From assembly GCA_003427395.1 (NCBI GenBank), contig BFEA01000108.1:2759012-2823011 (forward strand): a stretch of DNA of 64,000 nt, in the 5' to 3' direction. Position 1 is the first letter of the stretch; each line of letters opens with the position of its first letter. The position numbers were made by a program, and so were the translations under genes. Shown here in pieces: positions 45,115 through 56,013 of this stretch. Below the pieces are notes generated by a model. It was not told where the DNA came from and did not search any database. It saw only the letters and a list, made by a program, of their open reading frames with translations. This stretch comes from Chara braunii. Taxonomy: Eukaryota; Streptophyta; Charophyceae; Charales; Characeae.

Positions 45115-45948
45115 CTCTTCAATCAAAGTTGTATTGCTCATTTGCTCCACATTGTTTGCACTTCTAGCAATGGCAATCCATTCTGGATCACCCCATCTAT
45201 GAGAAGTTATTTTCAAAGAGCAGTCAATGGTCATCATCCTTACTATTATTGTCACGGTTCAACCCGCATTGTGACGGTTGCTATATATGACACGCTCCAT
45301 CTATACGTTCTCTCTTGTTTGTTGTGCTTTTTTGAATGTGTGTTGCTACGCTTTCGCTCGTCATGCATTCTGCATTTATTTGAACTTTTTTTCGTCTCCA
45401 AATTTGTTAGGGATACTTTTGTCTCGCGAATGAGATACAGGAGTGCACAACATGTTATGTTGTTTCATGGAATGCCATTGTGTGTGTTTGAATACTGCAT
45501 GTATATATCACCGATGTTCCACATGTAAAGAAACTTGCCATCCCATTGGAATTATCATCACACATGCAATGGAGAAGACGGGGTAAATAACACTTTTTTT
45601 TTTTTTTTTTTTTTTTCAATTTCTGAAATATGTTCCTGCAATACACCGTCTTTGTTAGCCACAACACAATACTTCATGTGAAAAAAGCAATGAATCAAGA
45701 GAGGAGACGCGGTGCGAACGAATATGAGAGAAACAAAAAGGGACCACGTTAACACTGTTGTGATCAGATGCTTTCCATTCTTGAATGCTAGTAAAACGTG
45801 TTCACGGACACTGCTTGGTAATCATAATTAGAAAATGCCTTCTCTCTCTCTCTCTCCCTCTCTCTCTCTCCCCGTAAACTCGGCAACATGCAAAGCATGT
45901 CATAAACTCGACAAACTAGTCACCGAAATATGTAAGCTGGTAGATTTG

Positions 45949-46995
45949 TCACCATGATAATCTGTTCACTGACACAGTTGTTATTGTAATCCGTGAACTC
46001 AACCGACATAACAAAGCATGTCGTAAAATTGCTTCGATGACTGCCTGAGAAGCGGTCGTACGAACGAGGCCATTAGCAAACCTATAGGGGCCTGGGCATG
46101 CCAGATCATCGTCGTCCTCATCATCCTCTTCATCGTCACTTTCCAACAGATCTTTGCCCACTAGAATGCCTTCCTCAATTATAATGTTATGGAGGACACA
46201 AGTCACATAATAAGCAACGAACTACATGCGTATATTCTCCATATTTGCAATGTGTTTCCGCCCGAAACAACGCCACATCCCATTCAGCCTCGCAAAACAC
46301 GGTTCGACGACACTTCTCAAAGCGGAGAACTTGTTGTCAAACCTTTTGTGATCCAGCCTTTTGCCCTTGGATCCCCAAGGAATGATCAACCATGGTTGCC
46401 AAAATGGAATACCCGACATCTCCCATAATGTAATAGTTGACAGCAGTGTTGTCGACGAGCACATTACTTTTGTGAGTGAAAGGTTCCCTACCCTCCACAA
46501 CGGGGGCGTAAAGATCTGAAAGACGAAGCACTCTGGACTCTGGAGTCATGGACATTGCCAGGCGTGCCCACAACAACAAGTACTCAAAGTTCTTCGTCAC
46601 AAACCACATGCGCAACAATGGAGTACTGTCTAGTCTTTTCCTAGTACGACTCCGCCTCAGCAGGCTTGTCAATATAGACATGCGTGCAATCAATCATGTC
46701 GATGCAACCCGGGAAACCTTTTGATTCTTCCTAGTCCAGGGTGGTTTGCAAACACCGACCAGACGACCATGACACCATGTGCCCATACTCCACCAGTGCT
46801 CTCGGCACGTCCTCAATGCACCTAACAGCGTTGTGCAAGCCAATGCCGAAGTCATTGCTGCATTGGCGGTAGTACCCACCGGTGGTGCATCTGTAAAGCG
46901 CAAATGCCAACTTTTTGGATGTTGGCACCGCCAACCTCCAAGATGTGTCCATCCGTTGGATACTCGGGGCATACTCGCGGCAATTCGTTGTAGGA
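45949..46995 (-). pseudogene. PIF/Harbinger transposase (DDE), inactivated
   Basis: Reading leftward: GGYYRQCSNDFGIGLHNAVR (46952-46731), a TAG, then GFPGCIDMIDCTHVYIDKPA with the first catalytic Asp, a second TAG, QYSIVAHVVCDEE, a TGA, VLVVVGTPGNVHDSRV, a frame change, LYAPVVEGREPFTHKSNVLV, IMGDVGYSILATMV (second Asp), FSALRSVVEPCFARLNGMWR (third acidic residue, Glu) and finally MTCVLHNIIIEEGILVG with an acidic tail (SDDEEDDEDDDD). All three catalytic residues remain. The three stops are single-base changes and there is at least one indel. Family recognition is strong. Confidence 0.88.
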
Positions 46996-47273
46996 CATGC
47001 TAGAAGATCGGTCTCCTCAACCGCATGTACTCCCTAAACTTCTCGTTGTGCTCCGGGCCCTGCATGTTCAATTCCTTCCACATCCCCCCATACCGGCGAC
47101 GCACCCAAAAACGTTGACTTCAACCGATAAAGATCAGGCGGCCCGTCAGCACGCCCCCCCTCTTTGTAGCTGCAGTGGTAAGCCATCAGCAAGACCACCA
47201 TTGTGGCCTTCTGCATGCAAACCCAGCTCGTCACCATCTGCATAACCATGGTGACAGCCACATGCTCCCTTAA

Positions 47274-47480
47274 ATCACCAGTACTTGGCCCAGCTATCGA
47301 TGCCGAGCCTGGAGGCCCTGATGCCCCTGCGCGCCAATTTCGAAGAAGCGCCCAGGTACCGGTTCAAAAATGTTTTGGCTGGCGCTTCCAGCCATTGTGG
47401 TCCAGTACCCCGAAGCCCTAAAGGCACGGCGCGTTAACGGGAAAGCGCCGCGGCCGATAGCTGGTCCAAGTAATGGTGGT
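47274..47480. mobile_element. TTAA-flanked MITE, full copy nested in Harbinger
   Basis: 207 bp between TTAA at 47270-47273 and 47481-47484. Inverted ends of about 26 bp with 3 mismatches (ATCACCAGTACTTGG against ACCACCATTACTTGG, then both CAGCTATCG after one or two bases). It contains the shared TTTTGGCTGG...CCAGCCATT hairpin. It is non-coding and must have inserted after the Harbinger element. Confidence 0.75.
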
Positions 47481-48077
47481 TTAAACGCACCCAACAAATG
47501 ATGGCGGCAAGCAACATCACAATTTGCATAGGCGTCATGGCTAAACGCTCACGTGTCATACAAACTGGCAGGAGCAGACATGCGCCAGGCTCTTATGAAT
47601 ATCGACCATCGCGCGCGCGTGGTGGCTTCTCCAAGTCCGATTCCGCACGTGCGAGGTGGTACGACACCGCTGATGTGGCATCTACATACGAGGGACAACC
47701 ACGTGTGCGAAGGCTGCGAACTCGCGAGATGGCAATGCGCAAACTTCTCGCCCATACGGCCACGAACGGACACATTCCACAGTTCGGGCCCAGCTGGTCC
47801 CGTCGAGGGGAACATAGGTGCAGTGGTGCACATATGAACAAAATACGATACAGCACCCGTCTGCAGAAGGCGCACAAATATGCCACTCGGCCTGGACTTG
47901 CTGCCCACCCCACAGCCTTCTGTCCGCCTTCAAAGGCCTGGAGGCCCTGGTTCCTACCTCACCAACACAATTTTGCCGCGGCGCCTGTAAGACCTCCGAT
48001 ATCCACGCTCACGTGGGATCCACATTTTTTTCTTACATCCCGTGGGGATCGGCCACTCTTTCGACAAACACGGGACT

Positions 48078-48108
48078 TTAAGGTGAGCAGTACTGTCGGA
48101 TCAGATTC
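48078..48108. repeat. Harbinger right terminal inverted repeat
   Basis: Inverted copy of 41234-41264 with a single difference near the outer end, followed by TAA at 48109-48111. Confidence 0.9.
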
Positions 48109-48111
48109 TAA

Positions 48112-49116
48112 GACTTTAGTTCTAACTTTTAAGTGAAAGCATGACAACTTGGTAGACGTTAAAAGACACCAGAGACAAATGACGGGATATGCCAGAGCCA
48201 ATGGGAGCATAGCTCTAAGTCTCTGACATTTGTATTTATTATTTAAAATTGTATTCTAATAGTCTAAGATTGAGTAACTTAAATCAGCAGTTCTTCAGGT
48301 TTAATTCAGAGACCTGAAAAGCGAAAAGATCACAAAATGAAAAATTCATACAAATATTATTTCAAACAAATCTCATACTTCAAGCCTTCAACGTATATTT
48401 TTAATTAGCACATGGTTAACCACTAGTAGTCAATCAAAAGCTCAGTAATTAAGAAATTAACTTGAATTAAGTAGCCTTTACTTTATTAAAAAGAACAGAT
48501 GGCAATATAAAACAAAATAAAATATATTTATACACCAATCATGGGCCTGTAGAAGAAACTCATAAAACCATTAGGTGTTCTATCTCGACCCTTACGGTCA
48601 AATTCGAACACATCGTAGTTTGGAAAAAAGTCTTCGGCTCTTTGCATCCGGATCACCCATGTTTGGAAAAAAAACTTCACCTTTCTTCTAGGGCGGGGGT
48701 GAGGGAAGAGAGGACAGAGAGAGAGGGGGGGATGGATTTTGGCACTTGGAGCACGTGTCCATCAGCTCACATGAGACACATTCAATTGACCAATGGTATG
48801 TAGCAGTTATTTAACAGATTCTAAGTCCAAATCGCAGTGGGCACAGCGGACAAAATCTTACATTCCCTTTGTGAATAACGACCAGCAACGACTAGAAGGA
48901 AGACACAGCACTAGGAGAAAATAGATTCTAGAGGAAAGCCGGACAAACACCAAAAGTACCCCATCAGACAATACAACCTTTAAAGCATGCCAAGATGCCC
49001 TGTGCAGAATGTACCTGTGCACCGTTACACCCTCATAGAGATCATAAACCTAACAACATTCTTTTGTTTTGGCCCCTTTGGGCCAAGGAGGGAAAACGGG
49101 TTTCTCCCTAATAATA
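48112..49116. other. AT-rich unassigned sequence
   Basis: Low GC from about 48230 to 48560, with stops in every frame and no open frame above 60 codons. GA-rich at 48711-48735. No repeat or gene recognised. Confidence 0.5.
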
Positions 49117-49601
49117 GCCCTTGCCACACCATTCCCAAATTCTGAAAATAACTCGGGAGTGCTCACGAATCACTGAATTGAAGAAGTGCCCTCCAGGAGT
49201 GCCCATCGCCACACTCGCCCTTGAACAGGGTGCTCTCGAATTCCGAGGTGGACAGAGAATGCTGTTCGAGAGACCACTGAGGCAAAGCCTACGCTCTCAA
49301 AATCAGGAACGAGCCCCGTAAACCGAACTAGGGAGGCTCTCCGAATTTGCGAGCACTCCCCAACACTAGATGCGAAAACAAAGATCCTCTTAAATTTTGG
49401 ATGGCACTCGAGCATCCATGGGAGGCCTCTCGAATTTTGGTCGTTACAGGCTTGGGCCGAAACGATGAATCTTGAACCAATCTTCACGAGTCCTGTCTGA
49501 CAGCTCCCAAACTCGTTTTCAGGAGTCGAAGTCAGGGGCACCTATGAGCTAACTTTTTAACTCCCGAAAACTTCAAATTCGGGAGTGGTGTGGCGAGGCC
49601 C
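49117..49601. mobile_element. MITE of about 485 bp with GCCACACCA ends
   Basis: The left end reads GCCCTTGCCACACCATTCCC and the right end, inverted, GGGCCTCGCCACACCACTCC. Similarity continues for about 30 bp with a handful of mismatches. The interior has further inverted GGGAGT/ACTCCC and CTCTCGAATT words and no coding content. No clear target duplication was found, so superfamily is unknown. Confidence 0.6.
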
Positions 49602-50514
49602 AATGTTATATTGGATGGTAGATCTGTCCATCAGACTGAGTAGTCTCAGAGGTGTTCAGGTGTCCGCCTTGCTAAGGCAGCTACAGCAGATTTCCTCCTC
49701 CGAGTTGTTGTTTCCAGAAATCTTTTTGTGATCTTTTGATGCCCTAGCTGGTGGCTAGGGAGATCACCTGCTCGTGGAAAGCCAGCAGTGTATGAGAGGG
49801 GCCCGCTGGGCGGATTACTACTTTTGAACCAACCACCTCCACACACCTACGAAGGTTGTGCCAGAGGAAGGCCCTGAAATGCTCCTGATCCGAAGGACAA
49901 AGGACACCAGAGGCAATTTCGGAAGGAATGTGGCACACCAACTGCAAGTGCTGGCCCAGTTTCTTTTAGTGGAAAAAAATCAGACCCTTGGGCCCACAGT
50001 CGTCACCCTAATAGAGGGCCTGGTCGTACCACCATATCTACTCTGGAAATTGCAGCAAATACAGTAATCATGAAGTAGATCCGACGTTCTTTTCTCTGGT
50101 GAACATGGTAGCATGAATTTACGAGCTGGATGACAAGTGGGCTACAATCATCCCACAACTGCAAAATCCCGAAAGGCACATCTGACAGTCCAGCCTATTT
50201 CTGTCGTTTTCATTCTTCAGAGAGATACTTCATCATTCCTTCGCTTTAGTTTCAACATATTGTCATATTAAGGGCCTCGCAGGCACTCCCACAATTTGCA
50301 AAGTGGAGCATGTATCGTCTGCAAAAACATAGAAAGATACACCTGCCATTTGACTTGTCTTTTTCACATACCGTGAGTGGCCCGGTGATGCCCCAATTCA
50401 CAGGACAACTGCAGCCATGTGTCATTCCAGAGTTTCACTAAGCAATGGAAACTGGGTGTAATCACTTTAGTGCTAACCTGAGCTTCAGCAGCGAAGAAAA
50501 CTCTTAGCAGAAAA
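49602..50514. other. Unassigned sequence
   Basis: No recognisable gene or repeat; open frames below 80 codons. An A11 run is at 50510-50520. Confidence 0.4.
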
Positions 50515-50772
50515 AAAAAAAGGTGGGGGGGAACTCTGGCTGTGACACACTTGTAGTTTGAAATAGGCAACAACAGAGAAAGTGGCACCGGTGTCATGAT
50601 GTGAGTTTCAAATTGTGCAAGTTCAGCGGGGGTCTAAACTGCGCCAGTCGTTGCCCGTTGTGGCACTTGGCAGATTTAGGGTCGGTTTTTTTGCTCCATT
50701 TTGAGGACTGCTAAAGTTGCCTATTCTGAACGTTGGGTGTCACTCCAACGTAGTTGCCCCCGAAAAATAAAA
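50515..50772 (+). repeat. 260-bp direct repeat, left copy (with 51508-51765)
   Basis: TGTGACACACTT, GTTTGAAATAGG, AGTGGCACCGGTGT, GGCAGATTTAGGGTC, AAGTTGCCTATTC and GAAC-TTGGGTGT occur in order in both copies. No coding assignment. Each copy is followed by a SINE. Confidence 0.8.
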
Positions 50773-50920
50773 ACTTGACTCCGCCTGGGGATGTTTGGAG
50801 CGACTTCTGCATATGGGAACATTTCCATAAAAGCAGGATTCTCTGCAGGATTCTCTGCAGGTTTGTTTGTTTGTTTGTTTGTTTGTTTGTTTCAATTTGA
50901 CAACCTGTTGAATCAACCCA

Positions 50921-51312
50921 GCGGCCTAGCTCAGTGGGTAAGGCACTCAAGTGGCATTCAAGAGGTCCTGGGTTCAATCCCCATTGGCCTCATATACCTT
51001 CCTGGGCAAGCTTGGCGCCCGCCACCTAGAGATAGCCAGTTGGTCCACCAGAGCGGCATTGAGCAGTTGCTGCTGATATTCGTAGAGGAAGGGGACCAGA
51101 GGGGAGGCGCAGTGACTGGACTGGCCCATCGAAGAAGCTCGGTCCTGGTGCCACGGGCTGACCCCTGGTCGGTATAGCCCACCTGCAGGTCGGGGTGCAG
51201 CCCCTACATGTTCCCTCGTTAGAGGCTTGAACTCGTGCTGGCTGCTACGGGGTTTCCCGTAATACTATAATGTTTGAAAAAAGAAGGCCTGAAAGGCCGT
51301 CCTGCCCAGATT
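50921..51312 (+). mobile_element. tRNA-headed SINE, copy S1 (best copy)
   Basis: The head has A-box TAGCTCAGTGGG (50927-50938) and B-box GGTTCAATCC (50971-50980), the two internal promoter elements for RNA polymerase III. The body then matches S2 and S3: CCTTCCTGGG, GCCACCTAGAG, AGCGGCATTGAGCAG and GAGGGGAGGCGCAGTGA. The tail contains CCCGTAATACTATAA and GGCCTGAAAGGCC. About 390 bp, non-coding; it would depend on LINE enzymes to move. Confidence 0.75.
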
Positions 51313-51507
51313 TGACAGATACTCAAATTGGTTGGCCTTGACAGAATTAGCCTTTAAACCACCAGTACCTTTCAGGCTGTGACGCTCAGGTGCAAAAGTA
51401 ACCTACTCCGAAAGAATTGCCGATGGGATGCCATTGATAATTTTCATTGAATTGAATTTTTGAGGCCCGCGGCCCCATATACGAGAAAGGTAGAGGTCCT
51501 CAGGAAC

Positions 51508-51765
51508 AGAAAAAGGGGAAAACAGTGGCCGTGACACACTTTTCGTTTGAAATAGGTAAGAAAAGACAGTGGCACCGGTGTGGTGTAGTTTCAAAATGTG
51601 CAAGTCTAGCGGGTGTGTAAAACTGTGGCGGTCATTATACCCACAGTGGCCCATGGCAGATTTAGGGTCACCTTTTTTTGTTCAATTTCAAGAACTGCTC
51701 AAGTTGCCTATTCCGAACATTGGGTGTAACTCGAACATACTTGCCCCTCCCAAAAAAGTCACCTG
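51508..51765 (+). repeat. 260-bp direct repeat, right copy (with 50515-50772)
   Basis: Second copy of the unit described at 50515, about 993 bp downstream, ending directly before SINE S2. A TTAA MITE start (TTAA at 51354, then ACCACCAGTACC) lies between the copies. Confidence 0.8.
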
Positions 51766-51773
51766 TTGAATCT

Positions 51774-52131
51774 GACAGGATGGCCTTTTCAGGCTTGTTT
51801 TATGATCATTTAGTATTACAGTGCACCCCATTGCAGCCACCTCGTGTTCATGGCTCCAACAGGGAAAGACACGCGGGGATGCATCATGCCTCCAGCGTGC
51901 GCCTCCCTTTAGGGAGCGTATGCGAGGACTGCACCCAACCTGCAGGTGGGCGAGACAAGCCAACGGTCTGCCATTAGTGTCAGGGACCATGCAAACTGGA
52001 CAAATCACTGCGCCTCCCCTCCGATCACTTTCCCCTACGAAGAACAGCGGGATCTGCTTAATGCCTATTGGGGGAGGCAACGGCCTACCTCTAGATGGCA
52101 GGGACCACGCATACCCAGGTAGATACATGAG
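51774..52131 (-). mobile_element. SINE copy S2, head lost
   Basis: On the minus strand it matches the S1 body from CTCAT-TA through GGGGAGGCGCAGTGA and CCCACCTGCAGGT to TGTAATACTAAAT and GCCTGAAAAGGCC. The tRNA-like head is missing, so it is 5' truncated, the usual result of incomplete reverse transcription. Confidence 0.75.
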
Positions 52132-52194
52132 GTGAGTGGGGACCCACTCTATTATACAACATTCTGTGTATCTCGACCATAGTGTCCCCCAGGT

Positions 52195-52389
52195 TCAGTA
52201 GCCTGCCCGGCTTGAAAAACAAACACGCAGCCGTACAGTGCGTACACGGCCACATTTTTCGGGGCTCCGCCTACCAGACCGAAATGGCTGGCCACACAAG
52301 CGGAAAGCAGGCCCAGCCAACTCGTTTTCTTTTGGCGTGCAGGCCAAATTTAGGCTCTGCGTCAATCGCTGGGCAGGGTACTGGTGGTT
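52195..52389. mobile_element. TTAA MITE, copy with right end only
   Basis: Contains CCTACCAGACCGAAATGGCTGG, matching the M1 interior, and ends GGGTACTGGTGGTT before TTAA at 52390-52393. No left terminal repeat is found near 52195. Confidence 0.5.
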
Positions 52390-52410
52390 TTAAGTAATTG
52401 CTTTAAGGCT

Positions 52411-52770
52411 GGGGCCCCACTGCAGTGCAGATGTAAAAGACATTTGGCCACGAAAAAAGGGCAAGTCTTCCGCAGGGTGTGGGGTCCCGGAAACACTTCC
52501 GCGCCAAACTCTTTCCTTTCCGCATTCCTGTGGGGTCAAAGCCCAAGTCAGCTAGGGAAAAAATCCACTGTGTATTCCGTAAATCCTCTTGTTACAGTAT
52601 TAGGCAAGGACCCCACAGCTTTGCGGATGGAAAAGGGGGCAAGTCATTTTGGAAAGTGGGACGGTACTTTTTCCGGGACCCCATCGCAGAGGACCAAATG
52701 CGCTTGGAAAACCCTTTGGAAATCAGTTGAGCCAATCGCTGCCCTTTTCCGTTGGCACTCGTTTATTTTA

Positions 52771-52839
<69 letters not shown>

Positions 52840-53158
52840 TGGCACTCTTCATCTCTATGGGCTGCTGCCTTTTCCAAGACTTTTCCAGGAACGACATGCC
52901 CTCCCCCTACCCTCTACAGTCGGCACAAAACTGCGGCGAGGAATCCTCCCGTGAGACTTTTCCAGGCCGCGGACTATGTGAAAACACAAATTGATGTTTT
53001 TCCAAGCCGCAATCTTCAGTCTGTGGGGTCCTGGAAAAGGGTTTGCGGAAGAGATTTCACCTTTTCCATGACATTTGCGGCAGTCTGTGGGGTCCTGGAA
53101 ACAGTTTTAAGACAAAGTTTTTCCTTTCCGCGGTCCTGTGGGGTCCTTGCCTTAGGCA
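52411..53158. repeat. Inverted/direct GTGGGGTCC repeat cluster with poly(T)
   Basis: TGTGGGGTC-TGGAAA and CTTTCCGC words recur at 52479, 53023, 53085 and 53140. AGGCAAGGACCCCACAG at 52602-52618 is exactly inverted at 53139-53155, bracketing 520 bp. A 57-T run lies at 52782-52838. This is probably a non-coding foldback or MITE-like element with internal duplications. Confidence 0.6.
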
Positions 53159-53481
53159 ATATCGCCCGTATCACTTTTTGGGCGCCCCACTGGCCCCGGC
53201 AAGCAGTATGAGCAGTGAAAAAGACAGATGCCCCACTGCATGTCCCACATGCGCATTGAAGTCCCAAGTCCAAGCTTTGGCCAGACACCCCAGCAGTTGG
53301 ACCACCAGTATTCCTGGAGCAGACTAAACCGAACTGTCACATTTTCCAGAGACTCCAAAAGATTGCAACTGCAACCCCGGGACCCTTGATTTTCAACTGC
53401 ATCCCCCAGTATCCACATAGTTTTGCTGCGAGAAACTTTTTCTCAATGAATGGACGTTCATAATTTGTTATTGGGGCAAGA

Positions 53482-53590
53482 AAATTGATCATTGATGTCA
53501 CAACAGAGTTTCGAATGCGCCAAACAAAACACACAGCGGTAAAGAAAACTGCTGCCGAGTTTGAAAAAGCAATCAAAAGAATGGTGACTG
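53482..53590 (+). repeat. Third relative of the 35.7/39.0-kb inverted repeat
   Basis: ATGTCACAACAGAGTTTCGAA, CAGCGGTAAAGAAAAC and GCCGAGTTTGAAAAAGCAAT parallel the words and order at 35733-35815. Dispersed repeat of unknown class. Confidence 0.6.
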
Positions 53591-54126
53591 CTGAGGCGGG
53601 CGGTAACACGGAGCGCTACGATGTGCTATTCTCAGGTTTCCCCTACCGGGAACGAGGGCCAGACCTAAGGATGGCTGTAGGGTTTTGTGGTTGCTGACGT
53701 CATCGCTATACACTTCAGTATTACCGAGTGGATAGTAGGTGACTCTGTTCTCGTTATAGATGTCTCTATGACGAGTGCTGCTGTGGAAGACCAGCAGCCA
53801 GGATGGACTCCCGCACCGTCTGGGCATTCGTCGAGGTTGATGCAACGGACCGGAAGTCGAGATATCATGTCGTATAAGTGAGTTAAAGGTTAACCTGCCT
53901 GGACCCTCCAAGGAAGCAGTCAGAAAAGGCGCAAGGCAGGTATAATTTCTTGCTCATGTAACTTCACTCCATGTTGGGGGGTGTGGGGAGGGGACGTGAG
54001 GACTTGTTTGGATTAAGATATTATTTATCCCTAATTATTGGAAGCTGTAGTTTAATTAATCATTTCGAGTAGGTTGTAGTCTGTGCTGATTTTGGCTCTG
54101 ACATCTGCTCGTTCCAACTGGAGCCC

Positions 54127-56013
54127 ATGGGGGACTCTGACCCTCCTGCAATCTTGCCTGGAGAGAAACAAAGAATCCGGGACATTTTGTCAAAATGCTA
54201 CATAGATGGTATCCTTCCCCCCCGGCCTGGCGCCGTCGAGAGTGGAAGTGGGCGAGGATTTCTTGGAATTGACAATTAACCGGGAGTTGTACCAAATCCA
54301 AGTAGAATGGTTACGCGAACATGCTGTCCTGTTTGGAGACGAATCCTCGTCAATTTCGTCACAAGTTAAAAAACGGCTGATACGTGTGTACGAAAACGGA
54401 TGGGCCTCCTCTGCTCAAAACATGTCTACTCCGTTGAAGAGAGGCCTCTTCCATAACGAAGGTTGTAATTTAATTACTTATGTTGCTCCTACGAAAGAGA
54501 TAGCAGAATGGATGCTTAAAATGTCCAAAACAAGCATCGAATTGGACAAAGTCTCATACAAAGTTTCCTTCAGACCGTGGATGACTGAACATGAGCGGGC
54601 GAGAGATTGGTGGACACTGATTCTTTTGGATCCGGTGTCAACAAGTCCCGGTGGGTGTTCTTCCCCTCCTCCCAGGTGCGGTCCGAGATGCATATGGGAG
54701 TGAGCTAATCAGGGAATACCCTGCGTTCAAAGATAAACTTGAGCAGGACTTGATGAACGTGCGCTTCGATCTCGAGTCTGCAGCACGGCTTCGTTACAGA
54801 CATTACCTAGTGGTCGATTTGGGCAGGGATGGTTACATGGAACTGGAGGTTGTATGCGCAGAGACACCATGGTGTCCTGCCTGCAGACAACATTTTCACT
54901 ATGAAGGTGATGAAGATTGCACCACCCGAGGGAAAAAGTCGTATGCTAATGCTGTTCTATCAAGGGGGAAAAAGGGAAGGAAGATCGGGGAAAGAAGGAA
55001 AAGGAGAGAAGGGGCACTCCGAAAAAGGGGGGTTCAAAGGGCCAGAAGGCAAAAGGAAGGAATCAACCTCCCCTGACAAGGGGGACAAGCAAGGGTCTCT
55101 TTGGGGGGGGGGAGAGTCGGGAGGAAAAGAGACGACACAGCAGAAGGGTCAAAAGGCGGGTGAAGAGAAATTAGACCCTAAGAAAATGGACGATTCAAAG
55201 GTGGACGAAAAGGGGAAAGGAGATCTTATGTTGGGGGAAAACGACGAAGGAATGTTAAAAGAAATAGAGAAGGAAAAGCCTCTGCACGAAAAGGGTGATC
55301 TAATGGAAGAAGACCAGGTCTTGAAAGGTAGTGAAAAATGTAAACGCGCAGAGGAGGAGGACTCGCCTTTGGCGGTCAAAGGTAAGGAGATGGTTCTCCA
55401 GAATGGAGGTTTTCCTTTTCATACACCGATAGAGCACACCCCCTCCCCTTCGGAGGAAGAAGAAGAAGAAGAAGAAAAAGACGAAGAAGAAGAAGAATAG
55501 GAAGAAGAAATCGATTTGGCGGGAAATAAAGCACTTTCCCGCACTCGATACTCTACCTCCCGAATAAACGAAAACGTGACATACGATCTGTCACAGGAGG
55601 AAAGTCGTTCGGACACGGAATCGAACATGGGGGTTAAGACATTGTATAATCTAGGGCAATCCCCCCTCCCTCTGCCTTCAGCAGGGGAACGTGTAGATAG
55701 CTGGGCATTGACACGAAAGTTGAGTTTCTCTCCATTGGCATCGGAGCTTTTGCCAATGAAGAAGCAAAAAGCGGATAAGAAAAACTTATTTGGAAAGGTT
55801 CTGGAAAAAGAACGTAACACTCAGCCTCCCAGGATTGGTCTGGGCCTGGAGGCATTACATCCGCACCCGACCAAAAAGGCACAGAGAATGGTCAATCTGA
55901 GTCGCCCCATGCAAACACTTAAGAAAAAAGACAGAGGAGAGAAATCTGAAGGAATTTTTTATTCCACTCATAATATCCCCCCCTCCTCGTGGACCAATGG
56001 TCCTAACTCATAG
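54127..56013 (+). pseudogene. LINE-2 ORF1 with zinc-finger motif
   Basis: Likely start MGDSDPPAILPGEKQRIRD at 54127; the frame slips at a C7 run (54219-54225) and continues as VEVGEDFLELTINREL. An N-terminal domain like that of plant LINE ORF1 nucleic-acid-binding proteins ends near RPWMTEHERARDWW. After a second slip near 54650 comes LMNVRFDLESAARLRYRHYL and CPACRQHFHYEGDEDC, a C-rich finger-like motif. A long Lys/Glu-rich, low-complexity tail follows, ending in a GAA-encoded poly-Glu run with a TAG at 55498, and then DLSQEESRSDTESN to the stop at 56013. ORF1 proteins bind the element RNA. Confidence 0.7.

Larger units (their letters stand above)
41234..48108 (-). mobile_element. Complete PIF/Harbinger DNA transposon (6,875 bp)
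   Basis: Terminal inverted repeats of 31 bp (41234-41264 and 48078-48108) differ at one position. They are flanked by TAA on both sides (41231-41233, 48109-48111), the 3-bp target preference of PIF/Harbinger. Inside are a minus-strand DDE_Tnp_4-type transposase (45949-46995) and plus-strand frames (43049-44519) in the place of the family's second, Myb-like gene. A 47-base C run and a nested MITE are also inside. The transposase has stops and a frameshift, so this copy is not autonomous now. Confidence 0.85.

Noticed and set aside
44614-45528. A 304-codon plus-strand open frame
   Set aside because: It depends on translation through the C47 run as poly-Pro and shows no domain; composition changes sharply on either side.
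51354-52393. Single 1-kb TTAA-bounded transposon spanning 51358-52389
   Set aside because: Both ends resemble the TTAA family, but the interior is a duplicated segment, a SINE and a separate MITE interior, so the ends probably belong to different copies.
54829-55500. Independent Lys/Glu-rich gene
   Set aside because: It is in frame with the stretch after the TAG at 55498 and follows the zinc-finger part of LINE-2 ORF1; it is the low-complexity tail of that protein.
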